From assembly GCA_900547975.1 (NCBI GenBank), contig URIX01000003.1, forward strand, positions 1-64,000: a stretch of 64,000 nt of DNA. Reading direction: 5' to 3'. Below are positions 18,392-26,860 of the stretch, in pieces. The translations under genes and the position numbers were made by a program. Positions within the stretch are counted from its first letter, which is position 1. Each line of letters begins with the position of its first letter. Under the pieces are notes generated by a model that was not told where the DNA came from, did not search any database, and worked only from the letters and a program-made list of their open reading frames with translations. Source of the DNA: an uncultured Eubacteriales bacterium. GTDB lineage: Bacteria > Bacillota > Clostridia > Christensenellales > CAG-917.

Positions 18392-18649
18392 TTATTTTTT
18401 CTTTGTTTGAGTTGTAGTAAAAAAAACTTGTTTTGTTCCGTCTATGCTTTCGTATCCGAGAAGATAATCGGTTGATACTTCGAGGATGGATGCAAGTTTT
18501 TTTATATCTTCGATGCAAGGCTCTTGTTTATCGAGTTCCCACGATGAAATCGTCATTTTGCTGACATTGAAATAACTGGCTATATCATTCTGCGAATAGC
18601 CTTTTTCTTTTCTTAATTCTTTTAGTCTGTCACCAAAAATTTTGCTCAT
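18392..18649 (-). CDS. XRE-family HTH repressor of the element
   Basis: This 85-residue protein has a Cro/CI-type helix-turn-helix at residues 5-60 (RLKELRKEKGYSQNDIASYFNVSKMTISSWE) and the clostridial SDYLLGYE ending. It faces away from the main gene block and its start codon lies 3 nt from the first of three related operators, so it probably represses both its own promoter and the early promoter. No clear ribosome-binding site is seen. It is the likely switch of the integrated state. Confidence 0.85.
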   Translation of the reverse strand: MSKIFGDRLKELRKEKGYSQNDIASYFNVSKMTISSWELDKQEPCIEDIKKLASILEVSTDYLLGYESIDGTKQVFFTTTQTKKK

Positions 18650-18651
18650 AG

Positions 18652-18734
18652 GTAAAGAATAACATTACATATAAAAAATTGTTGACAGTAATGAAAAACA
18701 TTACTATAATATGAAATGTAATGATAATCATTAC
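18652..18734. promoter_or_regulatory. Three operators for the element repressor
   Basis: Two perfect 17-bp operators share the form GTAATG-N5-CATTAC: O1 at 18688-18704 and O2 at 18718-18734, with centres 30 bp (about three turns) apart. A third copy with one mismatch, GTAAAG-N5-CATTAC, lies at 18652-18668 next to the repressor start. O1 fills exactly the 17-nt spacer of the early promoter, so bound repressor would exclude RNA polymerase. Confidence 0.85.
18682..18710 (+). promoter_or_regulatory. Consensus early promoter of the element
   Basis: Perfect TTGACA (18682-18687), a 17-nt spacer and perfect TATAAT (18705-18710). The spacer is operator O1. It points into the rightward gene block, the first credible gene of which starts at 18896, leaving a structured leader of about 180 nt. 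Confidence 0.9.
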
Positions 18735-18777
18735 GGCGTAAAAATAGATGTTTTGAACGTTTAGTGGCTTTTTCGTT

Positions 18778-18852
18778 CGCAAAACTTCTGTTTTGCGCAG
18801 GGCGCATCAAGTTTCGGTTTTTCTTCTTGTTGCGCCTTCCGCTTCGGCGGAA
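18778..18852 (+). other. Cluster of three hairpins in the early leader
   Basis: The hairpins are CGCAAAAC/GTTTTGCG (18778-18785 with 18790-18797), GCGCATCAAG/CTTGTTGCGC with one mismatch (18802-18811 with 18826-18835), and TTCCGC/GCGGAA closing a TTCG tetraloop (18837-18852). They lie between the early promoter and the first gene. They could be a leader RNA, a complementary-strand origin of the circular form, or both. Confidence 0.55.
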
Positions 18853-18895
18853 CTCAAAAATCTACAAAAAGAAAAACGAAAAAAGAGGAACTAAT

Positions 18896-19294
18896 ATGAT
18901 TATATTCTTGCTTATTAAGTATCTTCGATTGAAAGAGGCATATAGAAAACTGAACGATGACGTTCGAGCTTCTATTACCGGATGTTATTCAACGACTATT
19001 AATATTCCTTCCGGATATCAACTAAATAGAGTTTTAAAATCAAAAGATTACAGATCCGTGACGATTGAAGTTGTGCCGAACAAACTTTCGTTTTTTGAAG
19101 CAGAGATTAAAAAAATGAAAGAGCGTGAAGAAGCGCAAGCAGGCAACTGTAAGTCTATCGATGAGATTACTGTCGAAGATTTGCAGAGTATGGACGAAAC
19201 CGAGTTGAAAAAACTGCGCCATTTTAAAAAGGCATTCGATTACAAACAAAGGAATATGAAGAAGGACGACAATGCCGACACGCCTGCATCTTGA
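18896..19294 (+). CDS. Small unknown early protein of the element
   Basis: 132 residues; not recognised. The N-terminus is hydrophobic (MIIFLLIKYLRL) but too short for a clear membrane span. The rest is charged, with a helical Lys/Glu stretch around residues 65-85 and a basic C-terminus. ATG 18896 is chosen because AGAGGAA (18884-18890) precedes it; the open frame extends upstream through the hairpins, where coding is unlikely. It is the first gene after the repressor-controlled promoter. Confidence 0.55.
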   Translation: MIIFLLIKYLRLKEAYRKLNDDVRASITGCYSTTINIPSGYQLNRVLKSKDYRSVTIEVVPNKLSFFEAEIKKMKEREEAQAGNCKSIDEITVEDLQSMDETELKKLRHFKKAFDYKQRNMKKDDNADTPAS

Positions 19295-19556
19295 AATACT
19301 AACGGGAACGTATAAGTTTCACGATTTTTTCAAATTCGATATCGGTTGGGATAAGTTTTCGCTCTATCGGATGACGAATCGCTGGGGCGGTGAGAAAGTC
19401 GTGTGTATCTATCAATCGAGCAAAAAGTGTTATAGGGTGATGTACTGTGACAAGTGGAATATCAAAATTAAGGGCGAATCGCTTGGTAATGGCTGTGAAT
19501 ACAGAAGTTTCCGAACTCAATGGGAACTGTGTCGTTACCTCGATACGCTTGTATAA
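19272..19556 (+). CDS. Small unknown early protein of the element
   Basis: 94 residues, rich in aromatic residues and cysteine (FKFDIGWDKFSLYRM and CYRVMYCDKWNIKIK). It overlaps the gene before by 23 nt and uses a GAAGGA site. No family is recognised. The compact beta-rich look and early position would suit a nucleic-acid-binding protein, but nothing proves it. Confidence 0.5.
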   Translation: MPTRLHLEILTGTYKFHDFFKFDIGWDKFSLYRMTNRWGGEKVVCIYQSSKKCYRVMYCDKWNIKIKGESLGNGCEYRSFRTQWELCRYLDTLV

Positions 19557-19569
19557 AGAGGAAAACACT

Positions 19570-20511
19570 ATGAAAGAAAAACAAAATGGTCAGACGTCTG
19601 ACCGCATAATCATAAAGGCAACGGACATCGTGTCATATGGATTTTTTCAGGAATATATCCATTTTTATTCTTCCGTTCTTGGAACTTGGTTCTTTGAACT
19701 GTACGGCAAAAAGATTGCCGTAGTAAAACATGACTGTTGGGATTTCGAGTTTAGGGAAGACGTGGACGGCGAGTGTGGCAAAATCTGGAAGCACGGCGAT
19801 TTCAATAGTTATAGGGATTTTATCAACTGCCTTTTCCCGAAAGATATGTTCGACGTCGACTTCTTCTTTCCCGTTGAGGTTATGCAAGAATATGAGATTC
19901 TGAATAGCGTAGAGGATCTTAACGATAACGTCGAGAAGAACTATCTTAACATATCGTATCTTCTTTACGATTTGGCAACGAATCGTAAAACCTATTTCAA
20001 AGATATGGGTTCTTCGATATATGCGTATGCCGACAATCATTTCGGATATTGCCGTACAACAACAAAGAATATGGTTGCGATTTACGAGAAGTTTTGCGAC
20101 CACAACGTCACGAGTTTCCCCGTAAGGCTCAAAGAAGAATTTGCGCAATATAAGTATTCGCAACTTGCGGAACTTGTTTCCGTTCCCGACGAGCTGCTTC
20201 CGAATTTCAGTCATTCGATGAGTATTAAAGATATTCGTCTTGCAAAGAAAAAATATCTTTCGTCTTTGAAGGGAACGCCGGAAAAGATAACGTCGGACGA
20301 CGACGTAGCGGTTTTGCCGAAGGAAGAACGCAAGATGAGCAACGGCGAGATTGCAAAAAGAATCAAGGCGGTGAAGAATCCGTATTACAACGAAAACGCA
20401 ATAGAGCAATCCGCAAGATATAAAGCGTATCAAAAGGCAATCGAGGACGTTCTCGATGCGTTGGGGATTGTAGACTTCGAGGTGACCGGTGGCGAAGAAG
20501 ACGAGGCTTGA
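19570..20511 (+). CDS. Unknown 313-residue early protein of the element
   Basis: Not recognised. It starts at ATG 19570 with an AGAGGAA site; an open frame continues upstream inside the previous gene but without a good site. The N-terminal 150 residues are acidic and aromatic. The C-terminal part (from about 240) is Lys-rich and helical, and ends in an acidic tail. It shares the WDF/FELYG style of the preceding small gene, so the two could be related in fold. Confidence 0.6.
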   Translation: MKEKQNGQTSDRIIIKATDIVSYGFFQEYIHFYSSVLGTWFFELYGKKIAVVKHDCWDFEFREDVDGECGKIWKHGDFNSYRDFINCLFPKDMFDVDFFFPVEVMQEYEILNSVEDLNDNVEKNYLNISYLLYDLATNRKTYFKDMGSSIYAYADNHFGYCRTTTKNMVAIYEKFCDHNVTSFPVRLKEEFAQYKYSQLAELVSVPDELLPNFSHSMSIKDIRLAKKKYLSSLKGTPEKITSDDDVAVLPKEERKMSNGEIAKRIKAVKNPYYNENAIEQSARYKAYQKAIEDVLDALGIVDFEVTGGEEDEA

Positions 20512-20791
20512 AAAAGATTTTGAATCGATTTTGCAGATTCTTGAACAGACAGATTGCGAGGATGTCGGTGACGGCGTGTTCGGTTGTCTGAAAGAGGCAA
20601 TGCAAGATTCTGCAAACGATACGTCGCTTGCGATATTGTGCGACGTCGTCAAAAGGACAATCGTATCGCTCGATATGATTTATCGCTTCGTTGTCATTCC
20701 GAAGTCGCAAAATAACATCGTTTTCAAGCAGATATTAGAATCTCACAGAACTATATCGAGCAAAACCGTAAATACGGTAGCTAATAAATAA
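20489..20791 (+). CDS. Small helical protein of the element
   Basis: 100 residues, GTG start at 20489 with GAGGTGA at 20479-20485, overlapping the preceding gene by 23 nt. Predicted mostly helical (RLEKDFESILQILEQTD and AILCDVVKRTIVSLDMI). No family is recognised. The tight overlap supports that it is a real, coupled gene. Confidence 0.5.
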   Translation: MAKKTRLEKDFESILQILEQTDCEDVGDGVFGCLKEAMQDSANDTSLAILCDVVKRTIVSLDMIYRFVVIPKSQNNIVFKQILESHRTISSKTVNTVANK

Positions 20792-20818
20792 CAAAAACCT
20801 AAAAAGGAGAACAAAACT

Positions 20819-21265
20819 ATGGCAGACAACAAAAAAATCGACGAACAACAAGTTCAGCAAGGATTGATCGGATCTGATCCGAACGCAGAGGTTGCAGAGG
20901 AACGCAAACCCACGAACGTACGAGTTCAAAAGTTTTTGCTTTTGAGCGCAAGATCTTTCGACATTGCGAAGAAAGATGCAAAAGGTCGTAAAACTTCCGA
21001 AATGGAAAAGGTGATGCAAATCTTCTTCCTCGATGGCAATCAATGCATTCCGAAGACGGGCCAACCGTTGCTCAACGGTTTTGCTCCCGTCGTATCGATA
21101 TTCCAAAGAGAGCTTACGCCGGAAGTAATGGATCTCGAAGAAATGCAAGTTTTTACGCCAGTATTTGCAAAAATCAGCGGAAACGAAAACTTCATACAGT
21201 TGCACGGTATTCTTTCGGATGCGGAAGTTGAGATGTATCGTAAGATTATGGGTGTACTTCTTTAA
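20819..21265 (+). CDS. Unknown 148-residue protein, candidate single-strand DNA-binding protein
   Basis: A strong AAGGAGA site precedes ATG 20819 and a terminator follows, so this gene closes the early block and should be well expressed. The sequence has a disordered Gln-rich N-terminus (about 30 residues) and a beta-rich body (VRVQKFLLLSARSFDI and MQVFTPVFAKISGNENFIQLHGILS). In filamentous phages the abundant pV-type single-strand binding protein sits here. The assignment is by position and style only. Confidence 0.5.
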   Translation: MADNKKIDEQQVQQGLIGSDPNAEVAEERKPTNVRVQKFLLLSARSFDIAKKDAKGRKTSEMEKVMQIFFLDGNQCIPKTGQPLLNGFAPVVSIFQRELTPEVMDLEEMQVFTPVFAKISGNENFIQLHGILSDAEVEMYRKIMGVLL

Positions 21266-21279
21266 GCCCCCTATTTCGT

Positions 21280-21315
21280 CCTATACGGCAAATACAAAGC
21301 GCCGTATAGGATTTT
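21280..21315 (+). terminator. Terminator after the early block of the element
   Basis: A perfect 10-bp stem (CCTATACGGC 21280-21289, GCCGTATAGG 21301-21310, loop of 11) is followed by ATTTTA. The gap that follows (21316-21516) has no convincing gene, though GAGGTGGTG at 21330 looks like a stray ribosome-binding site before a very short frame. Confidence 0.75.
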
Positions 21316-21516
21316 ATATATCAAAAGCGAGGTGGTGCGGATGATCTGATTTGGTGTCAATCTCATTAATTTCCCCTTAATTAAATTGAACGTTGTTTGT
21401 TTTCCCTGCCGTAGTCGGTGGGGAAGATAAACGGCGTAAGTAAGTAGGTAAATAAGCAAAAGTGATTAACGGAATGGGGGTGAATAAAAAATAACATTTC
21501 GAGGTGAAAAAACAAT

Positions 21517-21729
21517 ATGGCAAAACTTATAAAAACAAAATCCGGCAAAGAAATTGCATTGCTCAATCCTTCTGAACGTGCAAAGAAGTATTCTCGTGAA
21601 CTTAAACACGGCAAGAAAAGAAACGGACAACCGCTTACAGAAGCCGAAGCAGGTTTTCGTATGGGTGTTCTGAATGAACGCTCATTGCAAGCGAAGATTT
21701 ACAATCGCAAGCACGGAATCAAAAAATAA
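21517..21729 (+). CDS. Small basic protein of the element
   Basis: 70 residues, strongly basic (MAKLIKTKSGKEIALL, then many Lys/Arg). GAGGTG lies 13 nt before ATG 21517. Family unknown. Basic, soluble and upstream of the structural block, it is likely nucleic-acid-binding. It lies 6 nt before the next basic gene. Confidence 0.55.
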   Translation: MAKLIKTKSGKEIALLNPSERAKKYSRELKHGKKRNGQPLTEAEAGFRMGVLNERSLQAKIYNRKHGIKK

Positions 21730-21735
21730 TAATTT

Positions 21736-22080
21736 ATGGCAAGAAAATATTTGCGGAAAAACGAGTTTCGGTATTACACAAAACCTGAATTTTCGTCAAA
21801 AAGCGGTAAACCGCACGTTGCACACATAAGTGCGAAATACAATAAACGCTATAAGTTTAATGTTATAACACATTCGAGGACATTTTTTGATTCCGATACT
21901 ATGGAATTGAAAAAGAATCCGAACCGTAACAACGGAGAGCAAAAGGATAAACGACAATCGAGGATTTCAAAACCTATGTGGGATAATGAAAAATACTTTT
22001 CAAAAAAGAAAGTCAAAAATTGGCGTTTTGACAAGCAAGACAAGTCCGCAATAAAGAAGTGGAACAAAAAAAACAAATAA
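21736..22080 (+). CDS. Very basic 114-residue protein of the element
   Basis: Not recognised. Lys/Arg content is very high, with aromatic residues in a repeated pattern (FRYYTKPEF, NKRYKFNV, NWRFDK). No ribosome-binding site precedes ATG 21736; reinitiation from the gene 6 nt upstream would explain translation. Possible roles are DNA compaction or packaging; this is inference. Confidence 0.5.
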   Translation: MARKYLRKNEFRYYTKPEFSSKSGKPHVAHISAKYNKRYKFNVITHSRTFFDSDTMELKKNPNRNNGEQKDKRQSRISKPMWDNEKYFSKKKVKNWRFDKQDKSAIKKWNKKNK

Positions 22081-22082
22081 AA

Positions 22083-22141
22083 AAATCAGCCCGAGTGACC
22101 TCACGATCTGTTCCGAACACGGAATTCGGTGTGGCTGATTT
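22083..22141. repeat. Large hairpin between basic-protein and membrane-protein genes
   Basis: A 9-bp perfect outer stem AAATCAGCC/GGCTGATTT (22083-22091 with 22133-22141) encloses 41 nt that can fold further (GAACAC near GGTGT). It lacks a long T-run. It separates the early/basic block from the structural block and may be a processing site or weak terminator. Confidence 0.5.
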
Positions 22142-22237
22142 CAATAGCATTATATGCAATCGTTTGATAATTGTCAAGCGAAAATTCAAATCTGACACGG
22201 CAGAATCCGTGAATAATAAAAATGAGAGGTACATATT

Positions 22238-23098
22238 TTGAGCAGAAAATCTAAAAGTGTTTTGAAAGGCGTGCTTGTGACACTTGCCATTCTTTTGTTG
22301 GGGGTTGCGGTTACGGCAGCACTCACCAACGGTTTTAAGACTTCGAATCCATACGGCTGGCTTGAAAACTTCGACAGAATGAAGAAGGGGCAAGAGATCG
22401 CAGGCTTCGAGGTCTGCAAAGATTTCGACGTCGATTTTGAAAAACTCGTCAATAATGTCGAAGCAGTCGAGGACAAAGAAGCAGGCACGAAAACTTATGC
22501 GCTTGTTAAAACCGATAACGTAAACATCTACATCAACGTCGTTGAAACCATTGCGGACAAAAAGAGTACTTACGTTCTCAATGTGAACGGTCAAAGCGTT
22601 TGCACGAGTGCGGACGGATTCAACGATACGGCAATCGAAGCGATTAAGTCTTTCGATACTTGCAAAATCACTGATGTTAAGAACGCAGGCAGACTCGCAC
22701 ATTATATCGGCGCAATCAAACCCGTTGCGACTACGGAAACTTCGGCAAAGTACGAAGTTATGAAAGTGGGGCAAACGATTTCGGGAATAGAGTGGAATTT
22801 TGACAACGGCGTTGACGTTCAAGAACTTATCAAAGGTATTGAACCTGTTGACGGGGAAGGTGGCAAAATCTACTACCTTGTCAAGACCGACAGTGAAAGT
22901 ATTTCAATTTCGGTTCTATCTTCTACGCGCGAAGGCAAATCAATTTATGCGCTTTCATTTGGACAACGTTGCCCTTGGGCTTCTGACAGTTCGATTATCG
23001 ATTCGAATTTGGATTTGTGCAAATCTTTTACGGCGTGTAAAATAACCGAGGTTCACAACGCAGAGGTTCTTGCAAAATACGTCGGCGCAAAAGCGTAA
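22238..23098 (+). CDS. Membrane-anchored protein with two tandem repeats of about 110 residues
   Basis: TTG start at 22238 with GAGAGG at 22224-22229. Residues 9-30 form one transmembrane helix (VLVTLAILLLGVAVTAAL), so the rest is outside the cell. Two copies of the same domain follow: residues 51-160 and 178-285. Each begins GQ-I-G, continues with a YALVKTD or YYLVKTD strand, and ends CKIT-V-NA--LA-YIGA or YVGA. This is a clear internal duplication. The family is unknown. In position it heads the structural block and may be a virion or envelope-attached protein. Confidence 0.7.
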   Translation: MSRKSKSVLKGVLVTLAILLLGVAVTAALTNGFKTSNPYGWLENFDRMKKGQEIAGFEVCKDFDVDFEKLVNNVEAVEDKEAGTKTYALVKTDNVNIYINVVETIADKKSTYVLNVNGQSVCTSADGFNDTAIEAIKSFDTCKITDVKNAGRLAHYIGAIKPVATTETSAKYEVMKVGQTISGIEWNFDNGVDVQELIKGIEPVDGEGGKIYYLVKTDSESISISVLSSTREGKSIYALSFGQRCPWASDSSIIDSNLDLCKSFTACKITEVHNAEVLAKYVGAKA

Positions 23099-23162
23099 CA
23101 CTTTCAAATGTCGGGGGTGATTTTTTCGCCCTCGACAAAACAATTTTCCAAAGGTGATAAAA

Positions 23163-24044
23163 ATGAAAAACAATTCTTCAAAATATAACATATGTCAAAT
23201 TGTCGGCGTAAGCGTTGTTTGCGCCATACTTGTTCTTGGCACTGTTCTCGGTGTTGTTTTCGGGCTTCGTTCTTCTTCGGAAGGGGCGATTACCGACTTT
23301 ACACCGCAAGACGAATTTGTCGTTCGTGAGCAGGTATCGGAAGGAATAACGCTTCTGTCCGGTGTGGCTACAACGGCTGCCGACGGATCTACAACGAAAA
23401 CTTTGACGGCGACAGTAAATCCTGCTGATTCGTTGAAAACAGGATATTCGTGGACGGTTGCGTTTGTCAATCCAAATTCAACTTGGGCGAAAGGAAAAGA
23501 CGTTACGCAGTACGTTACTGTAACGGAAAATTCAAGCAATGAATTGCAAGCCACTGTGACTTTCAAAAAACGTTTCAATGAACAAATTAAGGTAACTATA
23601 ACGTGCGATGCAAAGCCTGCCGTTACGGCATCTGCGACTGTGGATTGTTACAAGGTTTTGACAAATGTCACGATTAAACTCGTTAATTCAAAAAATACGA
23701 TTACATTGTCTGAGCTTGGTGAGGGACAAGATGCTCGTGTAGACGGCGATTTCTTACCATATGAATACAATGTCACTATAACCCCCGTATTGGGCGACGG
23801 CACACTTGAACCTGTTGACACATCGTCTAAAATTGTTCTTCATATGAATGCGGACGGTACCGAGGAGGCTGTGTCGGGTGGAAAGCTTAATCCCGATCAG
23901 GGTTATGCACAAGGCTATTTGACCCCAAATAATGACTATGTAATAGAATTTTTCTACGGCGGTACATCTTATGCAAGATACGACGTTAGACTAATGGTTT
24001 ATCCAAATACAATGTCGATGTCCGTAACTTCTATCAAGTTTTAA
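23163..24044 (+). CDS. Membrane-anchored protein with Ig-like region
   Basis: 293 residues. ATG 23163 is used, with AAAGGTGA before it. A basic N-terminus and one transmembrane helix (residues 10-33, VSVVCAILVLGTVLGVVFGL) are followed by an outside part made of beta-rich, Thr/Val-rich sequence that resembles bacterial Ig-like folds (VNPADSLKTGYSWTV, YVTVTENSSNELQATVTFK). It shares the N-terminal anchor design with the genes on both sides. Likely a structural or surface protein of the element. Confidence 0.65.
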   Translation: MKNNSSKYNICQIVGVSVVCAILVLGTVLGVVFGLRSSSEGAITDFTPQDEFVVREQVSEGITLLSGVATTAADGSTTKTLTATVNPADSLKTGYSWTVAFVNPNSTWAKGKDVTQYVTVTENSSNELQATVTFKKRFNEQIKVTITCDAKPAVTASATVDCYKVLTNVTIKLVNSKNTITLSELGEGQDARVDGDFLPYEYNVTITPVLGDGTLEPVDTSSKIVLHMNADGTEEAVSGGKLNPDQGYAQGYLTPNNDYVIEFFYGGTSYARYDVRLMVYPNTMSMSVTSIKF

Positions 24045-24054
24045 GAGGTGAACC

Positions 24055-24663
24055 GTGGCAAAACAAAGTAAAGTTTCTAAAATTATATCGGTTTTGCTTG
24101 TAATTGCGCTTTTTGCAGGCGCATTTGCAGGCATTTCCATACTTTTGAAAAAGTCGTTAGACGGAGTTTTGCCCGACTCGATGTTCTTCGTGAAAATTGC
24201 CGATAAAACGATATTTTCAACCGCTTCGGGATATGTTGTAAACAAAAATAATCCGCTTACGGTTGAAGTTAAAAAATCACTGCTGAATGACGATAAGGCA
24301 AATTATACGGTTACAATCGATGCCGATTCGGAGTTGTCTTTTTCGTATGTCAAAGACGGCAAAGTAAATTTGTTTAAATCGTCTGTCGATGTATCAGATT
24401 TCTTTGTTATCGTCGATAACGAAAAGGGATTTGTACTTACAGCAAAAGGTAGTTCTGTTACCGAAATGCTGAACGTACTTAATGACGGTTCGTCAATAAG
24501 CGTTGATGAAAAGTATATCGATTACAAAAAGACAATGTTCTGGCTTACGATTACATCGAAAGACGATGTGCAATCCTTTGTAAAAATTGGTTTCTCGATA
24601 AATACTTCGCCCGTCATCATACCCGACGAGATTGTTCTCGACCAAAAGGAAATTATATTCTAA
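24055..24663 (+). CDS. Membrane-anchored protein, structural block
   Basis: 202 residues, GTG start 24055 with AGAGGTG. An N-terminal transmembrane helix (residues 9-31) is followed by a beta-rich outside domain. Family unknown. The stop overlaps the next start by one base (TAATG), so it is translationally coupled to the large adsorption-type protein. That suggests the two act together at the membrane or virion tip. Confidence 0.65.
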   Translation: MAKQSKVSKIISVLLVIALFAGAFAGISILLKKSLDGVLPDSMFFVKIADKTIFSTASGYVVNKNNPLTVEVKKSLLNDDKANYTVTIDADSELSFSYVKDGKVNLFKSSVDVSDFFVIVDNEKGFVLTAKGSSVTEMLNVLNDGSSISVDEKYIDYKKTMFWLTITSKDDVQSFVKIGFSINTSPVIIPDEIVLDQKEIIF

Positions 24664-26855
24664 TGAAAACCTATAATTCTAAACTAACTATCAGAACTTT
24701 GATTACATTGCTTGTGTTTGTAACGCTGGCGTTTTTGTCTTTTCAAATAATATCGTCGGGATTGGTTGCATACGCAGGTGATAAAGATTTGAAGTTCGAT
24801 AATACGTCTATATTCGAGGATTTGTACGGAAGCAAGGACGAGCAAGGCAATGAATTCGATTTGAGCAATTATCCCGTCGACAAAAACGGCGAATTGCAAT
24901 TCTATACTTTTTTAGAGTATGGATATTCATATTATGAGAACGTACAAGAAAATTTTGCGTTGTATATGTATCTTTACAATCCGCAACAGCTTGATTTATC
25001 GACATATCTCGATTCAAACGTTGTGCGTATGGCAACGGCGTTTGCCAAGAACATTGAGGGTGAATACGTCGCTTCCGAATATGACGATTTTAACATCGTG
25101 TGCGTATCGAGAACTACGGGCGATTATGCGAATTTGTTTTACAAATTCAAGATTTTAGATCCGGAAAAGAAGCTTCTTGCGTTGGCTCAAAAGTATGAAT
25201 CGGAAAACGGTTGTCGCAGATACGATATTGCAGGCGTTTATCTCAAAACCGATAAAAGCGACGTAACGTTGGACAAAAACATCGGACGTTCTTTTAAGTG
25301 TAGCGGTTATATGGCGACGTATGGCGAAAACGCAAATAATCCGTCCACTTTCATGTGCAAAGTTGACGTTCTCGAAACGCTTGATTTGAAAGTGTATCAG
25401 ACGAGTTATTTGACGGGTGTATCGAGCGCAGGCGCATATCACCACAACAATGTGAGTTCGGTATATTTTGCCATTCCGCAAAGAGTTTTCGATAAGTACG
25501 GCAGTCTTTGGGAAATTTATGCTCAATGGTATGAGTGCAAAACCGCGCCGATATTGGTGACGTCGAATCAAGATTTTTATCAAAAAGCATTATCAAACAA
25601 TCATTATGAAACCATTGATAATTCAGAAGGCGGAACATCTCTTTTGTATGACAAATCGGTGGATTATTTGTTGTGGTATGGTAGGCATAGCGATTCGGTT
25701 GCGGGGTCTTCAAATATATTGCACTATGACTGGGCTTATAATTTAAGACCGTTTTCGATGACCTCTGGCAATATGTTTATTCAACGTTTTGCTAATAGTT
25801 ACTCAAATGTATTGCCGTTTGTGTTTTACAGTCCGTCGTACACGGATTCGGGTGCGTTTAACGTTATAAACAAACAAACGGTTGCAGGCGACGTAACATC
25901 TTCTTCGATTAGGGATTATATTCAGAACTACGCTTCGAGCAATTATGTATCTTGGCATACGTCGAGGAATCTTCCGTCCGAACTCTTTGTAAATGAAGTC
26001 GATTCTACTCGTTCTGCAAAGGGGATTCAAGTCGGGTTGAACAAAATCAGAACGAATCTTCAAGATACTTTTGATTTGAATTCGTATAATTCAAATCATT
26101 CGTGGTGGGATAAACTTTGGGAATACGGTTGGTCTTATCCAAAGGACGAAGCATTGGACGAATCGCATACGAACGTTAGTCCGTTTGAAGAAGTTAAACA
26201 GACTTCGTTGAATTCTTCGAGTATTGCTTCCGATTTGCTTATCAACGAAAACGACATCGAGTCTTTCAAGACGTTTTGCAACGTAAGCTATGGCAAAAAG
26301 GAAGTGCCGTATTTGTTTAGATTCGCCGTGTCTGATTATACGTCACGACCTATAACTCGTAATCCTGGAAGATTAGATGTCGATCAAGATGTCGTTGATT
26401 CCTATCTTGCACAAGAAACGGTATTTTTCGACTTTAACATCATAACTATGACGTTTAAGGGCAAGGAAGATTATTATACGCTTGCGGTTATGCATACGCC
26501 CGTTGATGTCATTGCAGGCGTTGAACCACCGCCCGTTGAGCTTACCCCGGGCGAACATCTTGCCAACAATTTTTTGACTGCAATGCAAAAGATTTGGGAT
26601 TGGTTCAAAAATAGCAATTTCTTAAAAGCGTTGAAGATTCTCGGCTTGATAATCGTCGGCGCAATAATCGCTTTAATTTTGATAAAGGTTATCGGATTCT
26701 TTATCGGAAAATTCAAGAAAGGAAATCGAGGCGGACAAAAGCAATCCAACGTAACCGTCGTTATCGATTCGGATTCCGTAAAGAAGAATCCAGAGCGGAA
26801 GGGGATTTATCGGAAAACTCGTCAGAAGCCGAAGAATGAATCTCGTCGAAGGTGA
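24663..26855 (+). CDS. Large surface protein, candidate filamentous-phage adsorption (pIII-like) protein
   Basis: 730 residues. A signal peptide (residues 1-39, ending near LVAYAG) is followed by about 600 outside residues rich in Tyr, Ser and Asn. A Pro-rich linker near 620 (EPPPVELTPGE) leads to one transmembrane helix at about 659-681 and a 48-residue basic tail inside. Signal peptide plus large outside part plus C-terminal anchor is the layout of pIII, which binds the host and caps the virion. At 730 residues it is larger than the 400 or so of M13. It sits directly before the tiny membrane gene and the ATPase, as gIII-gVI-gI do. The match is in layout, not in sequence. Confidence 0.6.
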   Translation: MKTYNSKLTIRTLITLLVFVTLAFLSFQIISSGLVAYAGDKDLKFDNTSIFEDLYGSKDEQGNEFDLSNYPVDKNGELQFYTFLEYGYSYYENVQENFALYMYLYNPQQLDLSTYLDSNVVRMATAFAKNIEGEYVASEYDDFNIVCVSRTTGDYANLFYKFKILDPEKKLLALAQKYESENGCRRYDIAGVYLKTDKSDVTLDKNIGRSFKCSGYMATYGENANNPSTFMCKVDVLETLDLKVYQTSYLTGVSSAGAYHHNNVSSVYFAIPQRVFDKYGSLWEIYAQWYECKTAPILVTSNQDFYQKALSNNHYETIDNSEGGTSLLYDKSVDYLLWYGRHSDSVAGSSNILHYDWAYNLRPFSMTSGNMFIQRFANSYSNVLPFVFYSPSYTDSGAFNVINKQTVAGDVTSSSIRDYIQNYASSNYVSWHTSRNLPSELFVNEVDSTRSAKGIQVGLNKIRTNLQDTFDLNSYNSNHSWWDKLWEYGWSYPKDEALDESHTNVSPFEEVKQTSLNSSSIASDLLINENDIESFKTFCNVSYGKKEVPYLFRFAVSDYTSRPITRNPGRLDVDQDVVDSYLAQETVFFDFNIITMTFKGKEDYYTLAVMHTPVDVIAGVEPPPVELTPGEHLANNFLTAMQKIWDWFKNSNFLKALKILGLIIVGAIIALILIKVIGFFIGKFKKGNRGGQKQSNVTVVIDSDSVKKNPERKGIYRKTRQKPKNESRRR

Positions 26856-26860
26856 TTGCT

